A stretch of 64,000 nucleotides of DNA from Metridium senile (taxonomy: Eukaryota; Cnidaria; Anthozoa; Actiniaria; Metridiidae). Of this stretch, positions 31,740 through 42,800 are shown piece by piece. The stretch lies in NCBI GenBank assembly GCA_949775045.1, contig OX459097.1, positions 11,578,764 through 11,642,763 on the forward strand, given 5' to 3'. Position 1 is the stretch's first letter, and every line of letters begins with the position of its first letter. The position numbers and the translations under genes are program-made. The notes under the pieces are model-generated. The model ran no database searches. It was given only the letters and a program-made list of their open reading frames with translations, and had not been told where the DNA came from.

Positions 31740-31997
31740 CCTCTTTGGCTTCTCTGTTGGCATACCAAGCCACCTTTTTGCTTCTTTTAAGTCTTAGCCC
31801 AAGCTCAAACTGACAGACTCATGATCGACAGCAACCTTTTTAACCGGGTTTTTAAGATAAAATATTAATCCCTTTGAGTTGTTGCATACAACAGTTTGCC
31901 TTCAGGATAATCGCCACTTAGGTAATATTTATGCAGTCAAGACAATGCTTTAAGTTTCACATCTTTTAGAACATTTCCTTTCATCATTTGAGCTGCA
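31740..31997 (-). pseudogene. Remnant of gene B's Sel1 exon
   Basis: This matches the 3' third of the Sel1 exon in genes A and C (end of the exon, GCCACTTAGGTAATATTTATGC, CATCATTTGAGCTGC), but with several indels and no continuous frame. It ends abruptly at 31997, where the composite insertion begins. The rest of the exon and the start codon are missing, while the upstream block survives 6 kb away at about 38025-38215. Confidence 0.75.
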
Positions 31998-33906
31998 ATA
32001 GACCTTCGATTCTGCGAAACTTTGTAGCCGCGCCCGCTCAAAATATGAAAATATTCCGGTAATACACCACTGTCTGAACGAGCGTTCTGATTGGCTCGCT
32101 CTGTTCGTGTGGTTGCAGGGGTTGTAGCCAATCGTATCGCTGAGTTGCCGCGTGACCTGTCACGTCTCGTCACGTTTTGAATCACAATCTGCTTTTAGGA
32201 TAACTATTCGTGACTAGTATTTAATGCTCTACATTTTCAAACTAAACTATATAAATCTACTTGAAAGTATATTGTTTCGTATCGTATCGTCAAAGAAGTT
32301 TATTGACACGCTATCGTCCCGATAATCGACCACGTATTAGCGTATTAAGCCGTTGTTTTGCTCGTCTTTGGTTGCTGGCTTCTGTTCGCTGTGGGCTCGG
32401 TTGCTGGCCGTTCTCCCTCTCACACATTTCAAAGACCTATAAATGGTAAGTGAACAAGCCTTTGCGTTATCTTATTATAAATAAATATATTATGAATATA
32501 AACGATAAATTCTTGGCTTTACAATAAAGAGTAAGTAGACCTACGCCAAAAATCAAACCTGATCAAAAGCTGTCGACTTCGAGTTTTTTAAAATTTGACA
32601 CCTAAACTTATAAACGCATAAGTCCCAACAAGGAAAAATCTACTTTTGGCTTTATAGTCAATAGTTTTTGTTTAAATAAATGTTCAGTCAAAGCTTCTTT
32701 CAAGAAACGGGCATTAATTTTGTAAGATATAATATTAAAGTTGATAAAGTATCCAGCTGAAAGGTAAAGGCACGTTTTTCAACGTTGTTGAAACGTGTTG
32801 AATCCATGTTGAATTGATGTTGAAAGAAATTGATGTTCTTTAAAAACGTTTAAAAATTGTAATTCAGCAAACAGATGTTGAAGCAAATGTTGAAACCGTT
32901 TGCCCGGCACGAGTGTGAAAGTCGACACCTTGCAGAGGTTTGAAAATGAATCGTTCAAAATTCGAAGCAAAACCATTGTTTTTGGACTAAAATTATGCTT
33001 TGTCTTGAAAAAAGTGTTAAAATTCCTCTTGTTTGTTTCATAGGATACCACTAAATGGACGAAAAGAGGCAAAAGAGCATGTCCGAATTGTCAAGTTTTT
33101 TTATAAAATATATATGTAACTCTTAAGTGCTTATGTTTCCTCTAGGAAATGTATGTGTAAGTATATATAAATATGTTTAAAAGTTTTCGATCCTTTATAT
33201 AAAAAAAAATAAAAATAAAAAAAATATAAAAAAATAAAATAAAAACAAATAAAAAATATGTTTGTATGTTTACATGTTGTAATTGTTTGTTCTTTTCTAT
33301 AAAAGTGTGTGTGCATTGTGGGTGTTGTTATTAAATGTGTATGAAGTGTTTGTGAATTTTATTCTTCTTAGAAGTTCTGAAATTATGTACGAGTCATATT
33401 TTATTTAGTAAATAAGGATATGCGTAATTGTTGTTTTTTAATAAATATATATGTAATTCTAAAGTGCTTATGTAGAAGTGTTTGCGTATGTTGTAGGTGG
33501 TGTTCTTTTTAAGAAATATATATTATGCAATTTTTTAAAAGCTTATGTAAGAGTGTTCCTTTTGGTTGTAGGTGGTGTAAGTCCCGGTTTAATGTGAGAA
33601 ATTTCCGGTGTTATTTTAAGAAATATACATTGAGTTCATAAGCGTTTAATGCAAGAGCGATGTGTATGAACCGACTGTAAGTGTGGAACAAACGGTGGTA
33701 TGATGAAAGTGAAGGGAATTAATAAAAGAAAAGTATATCAACATGTGGAAATAAAATGTAAAAATAATGTGAAAATAACAGCAATTATAAACAAAGATAT
33801 GTATAGAAGAAGGCGCAAAGTGAACTCGAGTTCTTGTGGAAATACGTGACTGCCTCGATGGGGGGAGGGGACGTATAAACATAGGAAGGGAAACCGAAGG
33901 GTGGAT

Positions 33907-34022
33907 AAGTCGATAGTCCTACCATAAGCTAATCGTCAGGGGTTGAGACAAATGGTAGAGGTTAGGACCTTCACGTTTCATAACTCACGGCCGCAAGCTC
34001 ACCCTACGTGTACTATCGACTT
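33907..34022. other. Possible structured RNA segment within the direct-repeat element
   Basis: AAGTCGATAGT (33907-33917) pairs with ACTATCGACTT (34012-34022). Inside, CCTACCAT pairs with ATGGTAG. This roughly 116-base stretch has far more balanced base composition than the T/G-rich DNA around it. No known RNA family is recognised. Confidence 0.35.
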
Positions 34023-34199
34023 ACGCGCGAGGCGGTCACGAATACGGATACAAAAGCGTGTATGATGGAATGAAAGGCATGAATATAATGGTAATTGTGT
34101 AATTGATATGTTAATGGGTGAGAGTGAATACTTATCGTATCATGGCCGTACTGAAAGGTATGGATGTGTTTTGAATAACGGCGGATAATTGTCCGCAAA

Positions 34200-35020
34200 A
34201 ATATTGTAAGGTTTAATGTGTAGTGTTTTATTGTGGTGCAATGTCATGCATGTAATGTAATATACCATGTATCGAAATGTATTGTATGTGATGTATGTAT
34301 TGTAAATTGTTTTGTAATGTAATGTAATGGACAATGTAAAGTGATTAAACGTGATTAAATGTACAGTGTAATGTGATGTATAATGTAATGTACAATTTAA
34401 TGTAATGCAGTGTAATGTGATGTGATTTACTGTAATGTAGTATAGTGTTGTGTAATGTCGTAAAAGTAATGTAATATAATGTAGTTTAATGTAATGTAGT
34501 GTATTGTATGTGATTTTGAAGTGATGTAATGTAGTGTAATGTACAATGTCTGTGATGTAATGTGACGTACAAAGTGATGTAATATACCATGTATCGAAAT
34601 GTATTGTAATGTGATGTGATGTATTGCAAATTGTTTTATGAAAGTATATGTGATTTACTGATATTTCATTGACTGAGTGGTGAACGAGTATATGCAATGT
34701 TATGTAATGTACACTGTGATGTGATGTATTGTAATGAAATGCATTTGAATGTAATGTAACGTTGGGTAAGGTAAGGCAATGTAATGTGATGTAGTGTAAT
34801 GTATAGTGTAAGGTAAGACACTGTAATGTAATGTAATATAATGTAATGTAATGTAATGTAATGCAATGCAATGCAATGTAATGTAATGTAATGTGATGTG
34901 ATGTGATGTATTTTAATTTATTGTAATGTATTTTCATATATCCATAATAAATGTGAGTGCAAGTGTGTATAAGTTTGTTTAGTGGTCGTGTTGACGAAAA
35001 CATATGCGACAGATGATGCA
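34200..35020. repeat. Degenerate TAATG/TGTAATG pentamer-rich tract
   Basis: Variants of TAATG dominate this stretch, with pure runs at about 34820-34900. Its complement is free of stops in one frame, which gives an artificial His/Tyr/Ile/Thr-rich reading frame. Another pure TAATG run is at about 35650-35696. Confidence 0.85.
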
Positions 35021-35029
35021 TAGTATAAT

Positions 35030-35850
35030 AATATATGTTGTGCTGCGTTGAATTGAATGTAATGTGGTGTAGTGTTATGTGGTGTAGTGTTGAATATGGT
35101 GTGTAGTGGTTCAGTACAGAATGTTATGTATTGTATTTCATTGTTGTATGGTGTAATGTAGTGTGTAATCTAGTGAGTTGTATGTTGTGTTATGTATGGT
35201 GTGATGTGGTTTTGTGTGATATAGTTTGATATGTGTGATAAAGTGGTTGATGTTAGGTAGTGTGATATAGAATTCAGTAAGGCAGTGTTTTGTAGTGTGT
35301 TGTGTTTTTGTGGTTAGATGCTTTAAATTTATTGTGTTTCATTTGTGTGGTTCCTAATATGTGTTGTGTTGCGTTAAATGTAATGTAATGTGGTGTAGTG
35401 TCATGCAGTGTGGTGTTGAATATGGTGTGTTGTGGTTTAGTGCAAAATCTTATGTATTGTATTTCATTGTTGTATGATGTAATGTAGTGTGTAATCTAGT
35501 GAGTTGTATGTTGTGTTATGCATGGTGTGATGTAGTTTTGTGTGATATAGTTTGATACGTGTGATAAAGTGGTTTGATGTTAGGTAGTGTGATATAGAAT
35601 TCAGTAAGGTAGTGTTTTGTAGTGTGTTGTGTTTTTGTGGTTAGATGCTTTAATGTAATGTAATGTAATGTAATGTAATGTAATGTAATGTAATGTATGT
35701 TGTGTTATGTATTTTGTGATGTAGTTTTGTGTGATATAGTTTGATATGTTTGATAAAGTGGTATGATGTGAAGTAGTGTAACATAGAATTCAGTAGGGTA
35801 GTGTTTTGTAGTGTGTTGTGTTTTTGTGGTTAGATTCTTCAAATTTATTG
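35030..35850. repeat. Tandem repeat, 2.5 units of about 326 bp
   Basis: The segment starting GTTGTGCTGCGTTGAAT (about 35037) recurs from about 35363 and partly from about 35694. Shared words include TGATATAGAATTCAGTAAGG and GTGTTGTGTTTTTGTGGTTA. Non-coding. Confidence 0.8.
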
Positions 35851-37430
35851 TGTGTGATTTGTGTGGTTTCTTTCTTCTATTGTATTGTATAATATATAGT
35901 TTAGTTTTTTGTGTAATTTGTGGTGGTCTTAAAATGTGATAAGGTGTGATTTGTGTGGTGTATTTTGATCTGTAGTGTATAGTATAGTGTTCTGTATAGT
36001 GATATATTTAGTTTTAGTTTTTGTCTAGTGTGGTAGGTTGTGTTTTGATCTTGCGTAACAGAGTGTGGTGTGATATAATGGGTTTGAGTAGGTGTGTGGG
36101 TTTGTGTTTGTTTTGTATATCAGCATTTTATGTTGTGTAAGTTGTGTATATGTTTGTTTATTGATTTTGTTATAGTCGAGGCATATGCGACAGAAGAGTT
36201 TACATATATAGCAGGTAATCGTATCTACGTACAAGGGTGGTGGAGATGGTAAGTGTGTGCAGTGTGTCTAGTATGTGTGTAGATGTGGAGGTGACGTTCT
36301 TGTTCATGTCTGTGGATTGAGAAGTAATAATGGTAGGATAGAAGTGGTGTGGTGTTGTCAAATGTGAAGTGTTTTAGATTGGTGTTTGTATAATGTATGG
36401 TTATGGGAGGTGGTTTAATTTACAATAATAATCGTGTAACTTAATATTGTCAGTTATGTTTGAGTGTTAAAGGTTTTGAATTTTGTATATTGTTTTAGGA
36501 GTGTTTGCGGTGTTTTGGATAGTGGGGGAGGGACGGGGTGGGGTGTACGTAGAGATCCAGAAGGTAGCTACACTTTCCCTGCATATATACTGAGTATATA
36601 TTTGATCAACTTTTTTTATAAAATATATATGTAACTCTTAAGTGCTTATGTTTCCTCTAGGAAATGTATGTGTAAGTATATATAAATATGTTTAAAAGTT
36701 TTCGATCCTTTATATAAAAAAAATAAAAAAAATAAATATAAAAAAAATAAATAAAAAAAAATAAAAAATATGTTTGTATGTTTACATGTTGTAGTTGTTT
36801 GTTCTTTTCTATAAAAGTGTGTGTGCATTGTGGGTGTTGTTATTAAATGTGTATGAAGTGTTTGTGAATTTTATTCTTCTTAGAAGTTCTGAAATTATGT
36901 ACGAGTCATATTTTATTTAGTAAATAAGGATATGCGTAATGCCTGAAATCATAGATTATCCAAATAACAAATATCGTTCCCATTTAAGAAAATGTTTATG
37001 AAAATACCTCCGCTAGCTTTAGTAAGATATACAAAAACCCTAATTGTTGACCAGATAAAGTTAAAACAGACCAGCGGGTACAGAATGTGTGGCTGTTACG
37101 TACAGCACGGCGCAACGCGCTCATCAAAACCGTCATTCAAGACGTGTCGATAAAAAAAACTTGCTCTTTTCTCAATAAAACAACAGCCTGCGTTTATGTT
37201 TATTTCAGCGACTTCGCACACATCCGTCAAATGCAAATAAAAATTCTTCAAGTCTTTTTCTCACAGGTTTTTTTTTATTAAATTATAAAATGGGCGGGCA
37301 TAAAACTGAAAGAGGTCAAAAAAGGAAGAATGGATATAAAAAGGTTAAACAATGGCTTGTCACAACGCGAATACACGTGTTTTTATTTGTATGATCATCA
37401 TTTTTCCTTTGATTATACGCTTCAACCATG

Positions 37431-37680
37431 ACAGCCCTTACAACCGCTACAACCGCTACAACCGCTACATCCCCTACAACCGCTACAACCGCTACAACCG
37501 CTACAACCGCTACAACCGCTACAACCACTACAACCGCTACAACCGCTACAACCGCTACAACCCTTACAACCCTCACAACCGCTACAACCGCTACAACCGC
37601 TACAACCCTCACAACCGCTACAACCCTAACAACCGCTACAACCCTCACAACCACTACAACCGCTACAGCCCGGCTACAAC
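37431..37680 (+). repeat. 9-bp minisatellite (CTACAACCG)n
   Basis: About 27 units of CTACAACCG with CCT/ACC variants, followed by a C-rich tract (to about 37780). Open frames through it (repeated Asn-Arg-Tyr or Thr-Ala-Thr) are by-products of the 9-bp period. Confidence 0.9.
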
Positions 37681-38025
37681 CCTTGCCCCTCCTCCCCACC
37701 CCTACCATCCCCTTACCCCGCCCTTGCACCCCCACTACCATCGATCCCCCCCCCCCCCCACCACCCCCTCCCAACCCACCACTCCCCGAACGTACCAATA
37801 TGCGGAGCCCTGTACAATACCCAATAAACAGGTTTTAGATCGAAACTGTACGGCTCAAACTGTATTATAATTACAACTATTCAAATGTTAAAAAAGCATA
37901 TGTATTTCATTGCAGCATTAAACCAATAATATGCTATACTATAAATTTGATAAGGAATTTTTTCTGACCAATCAGAGCGCCCGTTCAGACGGTGGTGTAT
38001 GACTCAAATATTCCACATCAGTACT

Positions 38026-39844
38026 CATGCCTTCTCATGCCCCAATAAAGGCTGAAGCGAGAAGTCTGGTGCGAGTTCGTGGAAAAATGGGAGAGTCTCG
38101 CCGTGATGCCAACTGGCTCTATTTTATTGCAAGAAATCTGCCCTGAATTTTAAACAAGCACTTTAGAACGAGTTTTAAATGGAACAAATAAAGGTGAGAA
38201 ACAATTTGCCAAAATATTGAAAATTCACAGCTTATACGAGTGAGGATCGATACTCGAACCGTCAACACTTTAACTTGACTTTTTTCATGATATTAATTAA
38301 TATTTATAAACCTTCCACTGCTTCAAAACCTTTTAAAATCAAGCATTGAGTTCATAATAAATTTAATTTCTAAAAGGTTTCACAAATTAACGAAAGATCG
38401 TGCATGGAAATCCTTGACTTCGCTCAACGGCAGTGAAATTTGCCAAAAGACATAATTTCAACGTAACGGGGGGCCTAAACTGACGCGTTCAAGTATTACA
38501 AAGGGTGGACCATTACATTGGGGGGGGGGGGGGGGGAGTTAGGGGGATGGTGTTGGGCAATTTTTAGTGTGCAGGAATTTTTTTTTGTCCACCATGGTTG
38601 TGCAGGAAATAAAAATATTTTTTTGTCATTGTTGCTATGCACAATTTTTATTTTTTCTTTAATGCTGTGCTTGAATTTTTTTTGGGGGGAGGGAGGGGGG
38701 ATGGTGTTGGGCAATTTTTAGTGTGCAGGAATTTCTTTTTGTCCACCATGGTTGTGCAGGAAATAAAAATTTTTTTTTGTCATTGTTGCTATGCACAATT
38801 TTTATTTTGTTTCTTTAATGCTGTGCTTGAATTTTTTTTTGGTTTTTGCCCAACCACCCCCTCAAATATCTATTGGTCCACCTCTAAGGTAGTCGTATCT
38901 ATTATCGTACACTTTTGCTTTTCAGGGATCGTTCTTGTAATCTATGTGTGGTACTTCAACGAGATTTTACTATAAAAGGTAGAGCACTCTGGCGGCCATT
39001 TTTAGCAACATAGTCTTAGAAGCGAAACGCAAGTTGAGAAAATATTATTGAAAAACTGCTGCAAAATAAATAAAAACAATCATGTCTGCTTATTCTGTTG
39101 CAACCAACATTTTTGGCCCACTTCTTCTTATGAAACTTTACGCAGAATAGAAGATATATATTATAGATATATTATTTTTACGAAAAGTATGTAAGATAAT
39201 AGGACGTGTATGATAATAGGTACTACTACCTTATATACTTATTATCTTAAAATTTGATTAACCTCAAAATGAGTATTGTAATATCTTCCCTATCTATCCA
39301 TGGACATTCTTGCGTATTTTCAAGGGCTATTATCAAATTGCCGCTTTTATACAAAGTGCTTATAACAAAGCAGCAATACTCATTTGAGGTTGATCAGATA
39401 TTTTAAGAAAGATAATAGGTATATACTTCATCTAGCTAACTCAGGCAAATTTTGTCTTTAATAATTCTGCAATAAAACTAAAAATAGAAAGTTACTAATA
39501 ACTCACTCCCAAATAAATGGATTGTCATGATATTGCACAATGATACTTGTCATCTACAGGTGTTTCCATAGCAAGTATAGTGAAAACAAACAAAAATATT
39601 TTATGCAAAAGTGATGAAAATGATATTTTCACATGTAAAATTACAGTATTTGTATATGTGTTCAAATACAATATTTCTCAGTGGTAGAAATCCCTGTAAA
39701 CCACTGTTATTTATATAATATATTATAATATTATTTAATAATACCATGTGCCTTCTGCAAATTCTTTTGTAATTATATATCAAACATAACTGTTTTTAAT
39801 TCTATGAACCAGATTTCAACCAGAAAATAGTTGAAAGATTATAA
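38026..39844. other. Spacer between gene B's old promoter and N2
   Basis: It begins with the block conserved upstream of Sel1 genes (to about 38215). It then holds a poly-G run with a duplicated segment of about 172 bp (38520-38695 and 38696-38870; GATGGTGTTGGGCAATTTTT). From about 39240 on, it is sequence shared with the spacer in front of N1. No convincing gene is seen; this should contain the N2 promoter. Confidence 0.55.
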
Positions 39845-42800
39845 ATGGCAGCCACCAAAATATTTCTTCCTCCATCGCTGGTGCCAGTGGCTCCACTGCC
39901 AAAAACAATTCCATCTCCAATTGGAAAACCAGGTACTGTACTCAAGTTTAAGTTTAAAAATAATAGTAAAGAAAGTGTTTGGGAAAGTGTTTTGGAAGGT
40001 GTTTTGGAAGGTGTACTTTTGGAAAGTGTTTTGGAAGGTGTTTTGCAAAGTGTACTTTTGGAAAGTGTTTTGGAAGGTGTTTTGGAAGGTGTTTTGGAAA
40101 GTGTTTTGGAAAGTGTTTTGGAAAGTGTTTTGGAAAGTGTTTTGGAGGGTGTTTTGGAAGGTGTTTTGGAAGGTGTTTTGGAAAATGTTTTTGAAGGCGT
40201 TTTTGAAGGTGTTTTGGAAAGTGTTTTGGAAAGTGTTTTGGAAGGTGTTTTGGAAGGTGTTTTTGAAGGTGTTTTTGAAGGTGTTTTTGAAGTGTTTTTG
40301 AAGATGGTTTGGAAAGTGTTTTTGAAGGTGTTTTTGAAGGTGTTTTTGAAGGTGTTTTTGAAGATGTTTTGAAAGGTGTGAAAGTGTCTTGAGTGTATAG
40401 TGTCTTGATGGAAATTAGCCATTATGCAGTATTGAAGAAATATAAAATGAGCCAGAGTGCTCTGTCGAGTTATAGAACACACAGAAGATGAGATAAGCGT
40501 TAGGAGAAGCATGACACATACAACAAACAACAACAACAACAACGTTTTTATTGCACCTAGAATTTGCAAGAGATTACAATTTACAAATAGAAAATTACAT
40601 GTACAGTAGGTACTGGCCCTAGCAAATAACTAGCGGTTGAGTTATAGAAAATGCTTCTCAGCAATCAGCGCATGCAATATAATTTAAATCAAATATTTTA
40701 TAATACTTTATATTTATAACTATTTTTCTCTTTTCTATTCTTTCTTCTCCTTTCAGGTGCGGCAGGCACTTTTAGTTTGGATGACAATCAGAAAAGATGG
40801 CTTGTGGTAAAATCTTATTGCCATCTTTACGGAGGTTTCTTAAACCAGAGATCTTGAAGCATTACACAAACCTAAAGACTACACATCACATTGACAAACA
40901 GACCTTTCCGGCACAGCTTAAAAAGGATGGAACATCAAAACTCAACTATGAGAGCATAAATAGCAACGAGAGAAACCACAGGAAGACTTTTAAAGCTTAT
41001 GATTACGATGTGAAATCTGATGTTGATTTAACCAAGCTGTATTTACAACCTTTCATGGCAAAGTTCTTAGGTGAGTGGTTGCAGACACAATGCTAAATTT
41101 ATTAAACATACAAGTCACCATTCCTGGATTAGATGCAGCATCAGCCTGAGAGTGAGGCTGTATCCACTTATTTAAAAAGAACAACAATATAAGCTGAGTT
41201 AATTTTCCACTCAGGTATTATTGAGGGGGCCAATACAGTTTATGAAGGGGTGAACCATTAGAAGTTGGGGGAGGGGGGTGGCAATATTTTTGTGTAGGTT
41301 ATTTTTTTTTGCCGCACAGGTTGTGCAAGATTTTTTTTTCGACCAGAGGGGTCTTTTTTTTTTACAGAATTTTGTTCTCTGAAATTCAAAGCAAAAACAA
41401 CTGTTTGTGTTTTGGTTAAACTTTTGAAAAGTTCTGGTTTTTTTTCCCGTTTTATTTATTAGTCCGGTGCAACACGCAGGTACTTCGCGACTTTGCTCAG
41501 TTAACTTTCGGGCGATTTGTTCACTTTTTGTCAGGAAAACACACCGAGGTCGACTTGGGGCAAGTCTATATGTTTTGGTATATTTTGTATACTGATACAA
41601 AGAGCGTAAGTAATTTTCAGTGTTTTTTTATGTCTCAAAGTCTCGGATTTTCGTGTTTTTGATGTCTGAAAGTCTTGGATTTTCGTGTTTTCGTGATTTG
41701 ATACCCGTGATTTTCGCAGTTACTTTGCGACTTTGCTCAGTTAATTTTCGGGCGATTTATTCATTTTTTGTCGGGAAAACACACCGAGGTCGACTTTGGG
41801 TAAGTCTATGTTTTGGCATATTTTGTATACTGATACAAAGAGCGTAAGTCTAGGATTTTTGTGTTTTTGATGTCTCAAAGTCTCGGATTTTCGTGTTTTT
41901 GATGCCTCAAAGTCTCAGATTTTCGTGTTTTTGATGCCTCAATTGAAAAGTCTCGAATTTTTCAGTGGTTTTGATGTCTCAAAGTCTCGGATTTTCGTGT
42001 TTTTAATGTCTCGGAGTCTAGAATTTTTAAATACAATAAATGCATGAGCTGATATATTTCTAGAATCTCAGGCTCGGATTTTAAAATTTTAGCATTCGCT
42101 ACCCCTCAAGGCTCTGCACGTTTTTTTTTTTTAACTTGGCTCTGTGTAGGATTTTTTTTTTGGGCGCATTGGCCTTGCACGTTTTTTATTTTGGGAATTG
42201 CCACCGGCAAGATCGCTCTGTTGAAGCCGTTGTTGATATTTGATAAATGGTTTGAAATTTACAACAGAAAGTAACTTTGAAGCAGTTTAAATCTAAAGAA
42301 GGCAACAATGTTTAATATCAATTAAATTTGACTTGCCTAAATAGAGTACAAACACTAAAAGTGTGCAACACTTTGTACTATTTACCACTAAATAGTGTTG
42401 ATTAAACAATAGAGAACAAAAGAATTTGCATAATTTAGTAGTATTTATGTTGCACACTTTTAGTATTTGTACTCTAGTTGTATAACCTCTGGCTCAGGCG
42501 TATCTTGGAGTAAATGAATCGTAATTTATTACACCCAGATTTTCAGGGTATTTTGCGGTCATGTGACCAGCCGATGCCAGGGTCATTTCCCGCCCCACCC
42601 AAAAGCGAAGGGAGATAGCCCTGGGAACGAGGTTGAAGTATTTACAAAATGGAAGATGGGGGTGTTTGAAAAATATAAACAGCCTAAAGAAGTAGGAGTT
42701 CCAAAAAGAGAGTTCCATAAAGGGGGTCGAGAAATGCTTCACTGAGTCTGCGTATGTTGCTTATGCTTATGCTTATATCGCTAGTGTGAAACAGGCTTAA

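Larger units (their letters stand above)
33096..36940. mobile_element. Non-coding element with about 330-bp terminal direct repeats
   Basis: Bases 33096-33428 and 36611-36940 are near-identical direct repeats (TTTTTTTATAAAATATATATG through GGATATGCGTAAT). About 80-90 bp before the right repeat is a purine-rich tract (GTGGGGGAGGGACGGGGTGG), as a polypurine tract would be. This suggests a large non-autonomous LTR-type element. However, TG/CA ends, a tRNA primer site and a target duplication are not clear. The interior is mostly TAATG-type repeats. Confidence 0.5.
31998..38025. mobile_element. Composite insertion replacing the 5' part of gene B
   Basis: It is bounded on the left by the broken Sel1 exon and on the right by its conserved upstream block. 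Near each end is an inverted match: ATACACCACTGTCTGAACG at about 32061-32080 and its inverse, CGTTCAGACGGTGGTGTAT, at about 37983-38001, with CCAATCAGA words beside them. Inside are the terminal-direct-repeat element (33096-36940), a 9-bp minisatellite (37431-37680) and C-rich DNA. No convincing protein gene is visible in these 6 kb. Whether this is one element or several is unclear. Confidence 0.55.

Noticed and set aside
34140..35021. 293-codon minus-strand frame rich in His, Tyr, Ile and Thr
   Set aside because: It is the translation of a TAATG-type low-complexity tract, without domain, codon bias or conserved copy.
37316..37870. Asn-Arg-Tyr, Thr-Ala-Thr and Val-Ala-Val repeat proteins
   Set aside because: All come from the (CTACAACCG)n minisatellite, which has open frames on both strands.
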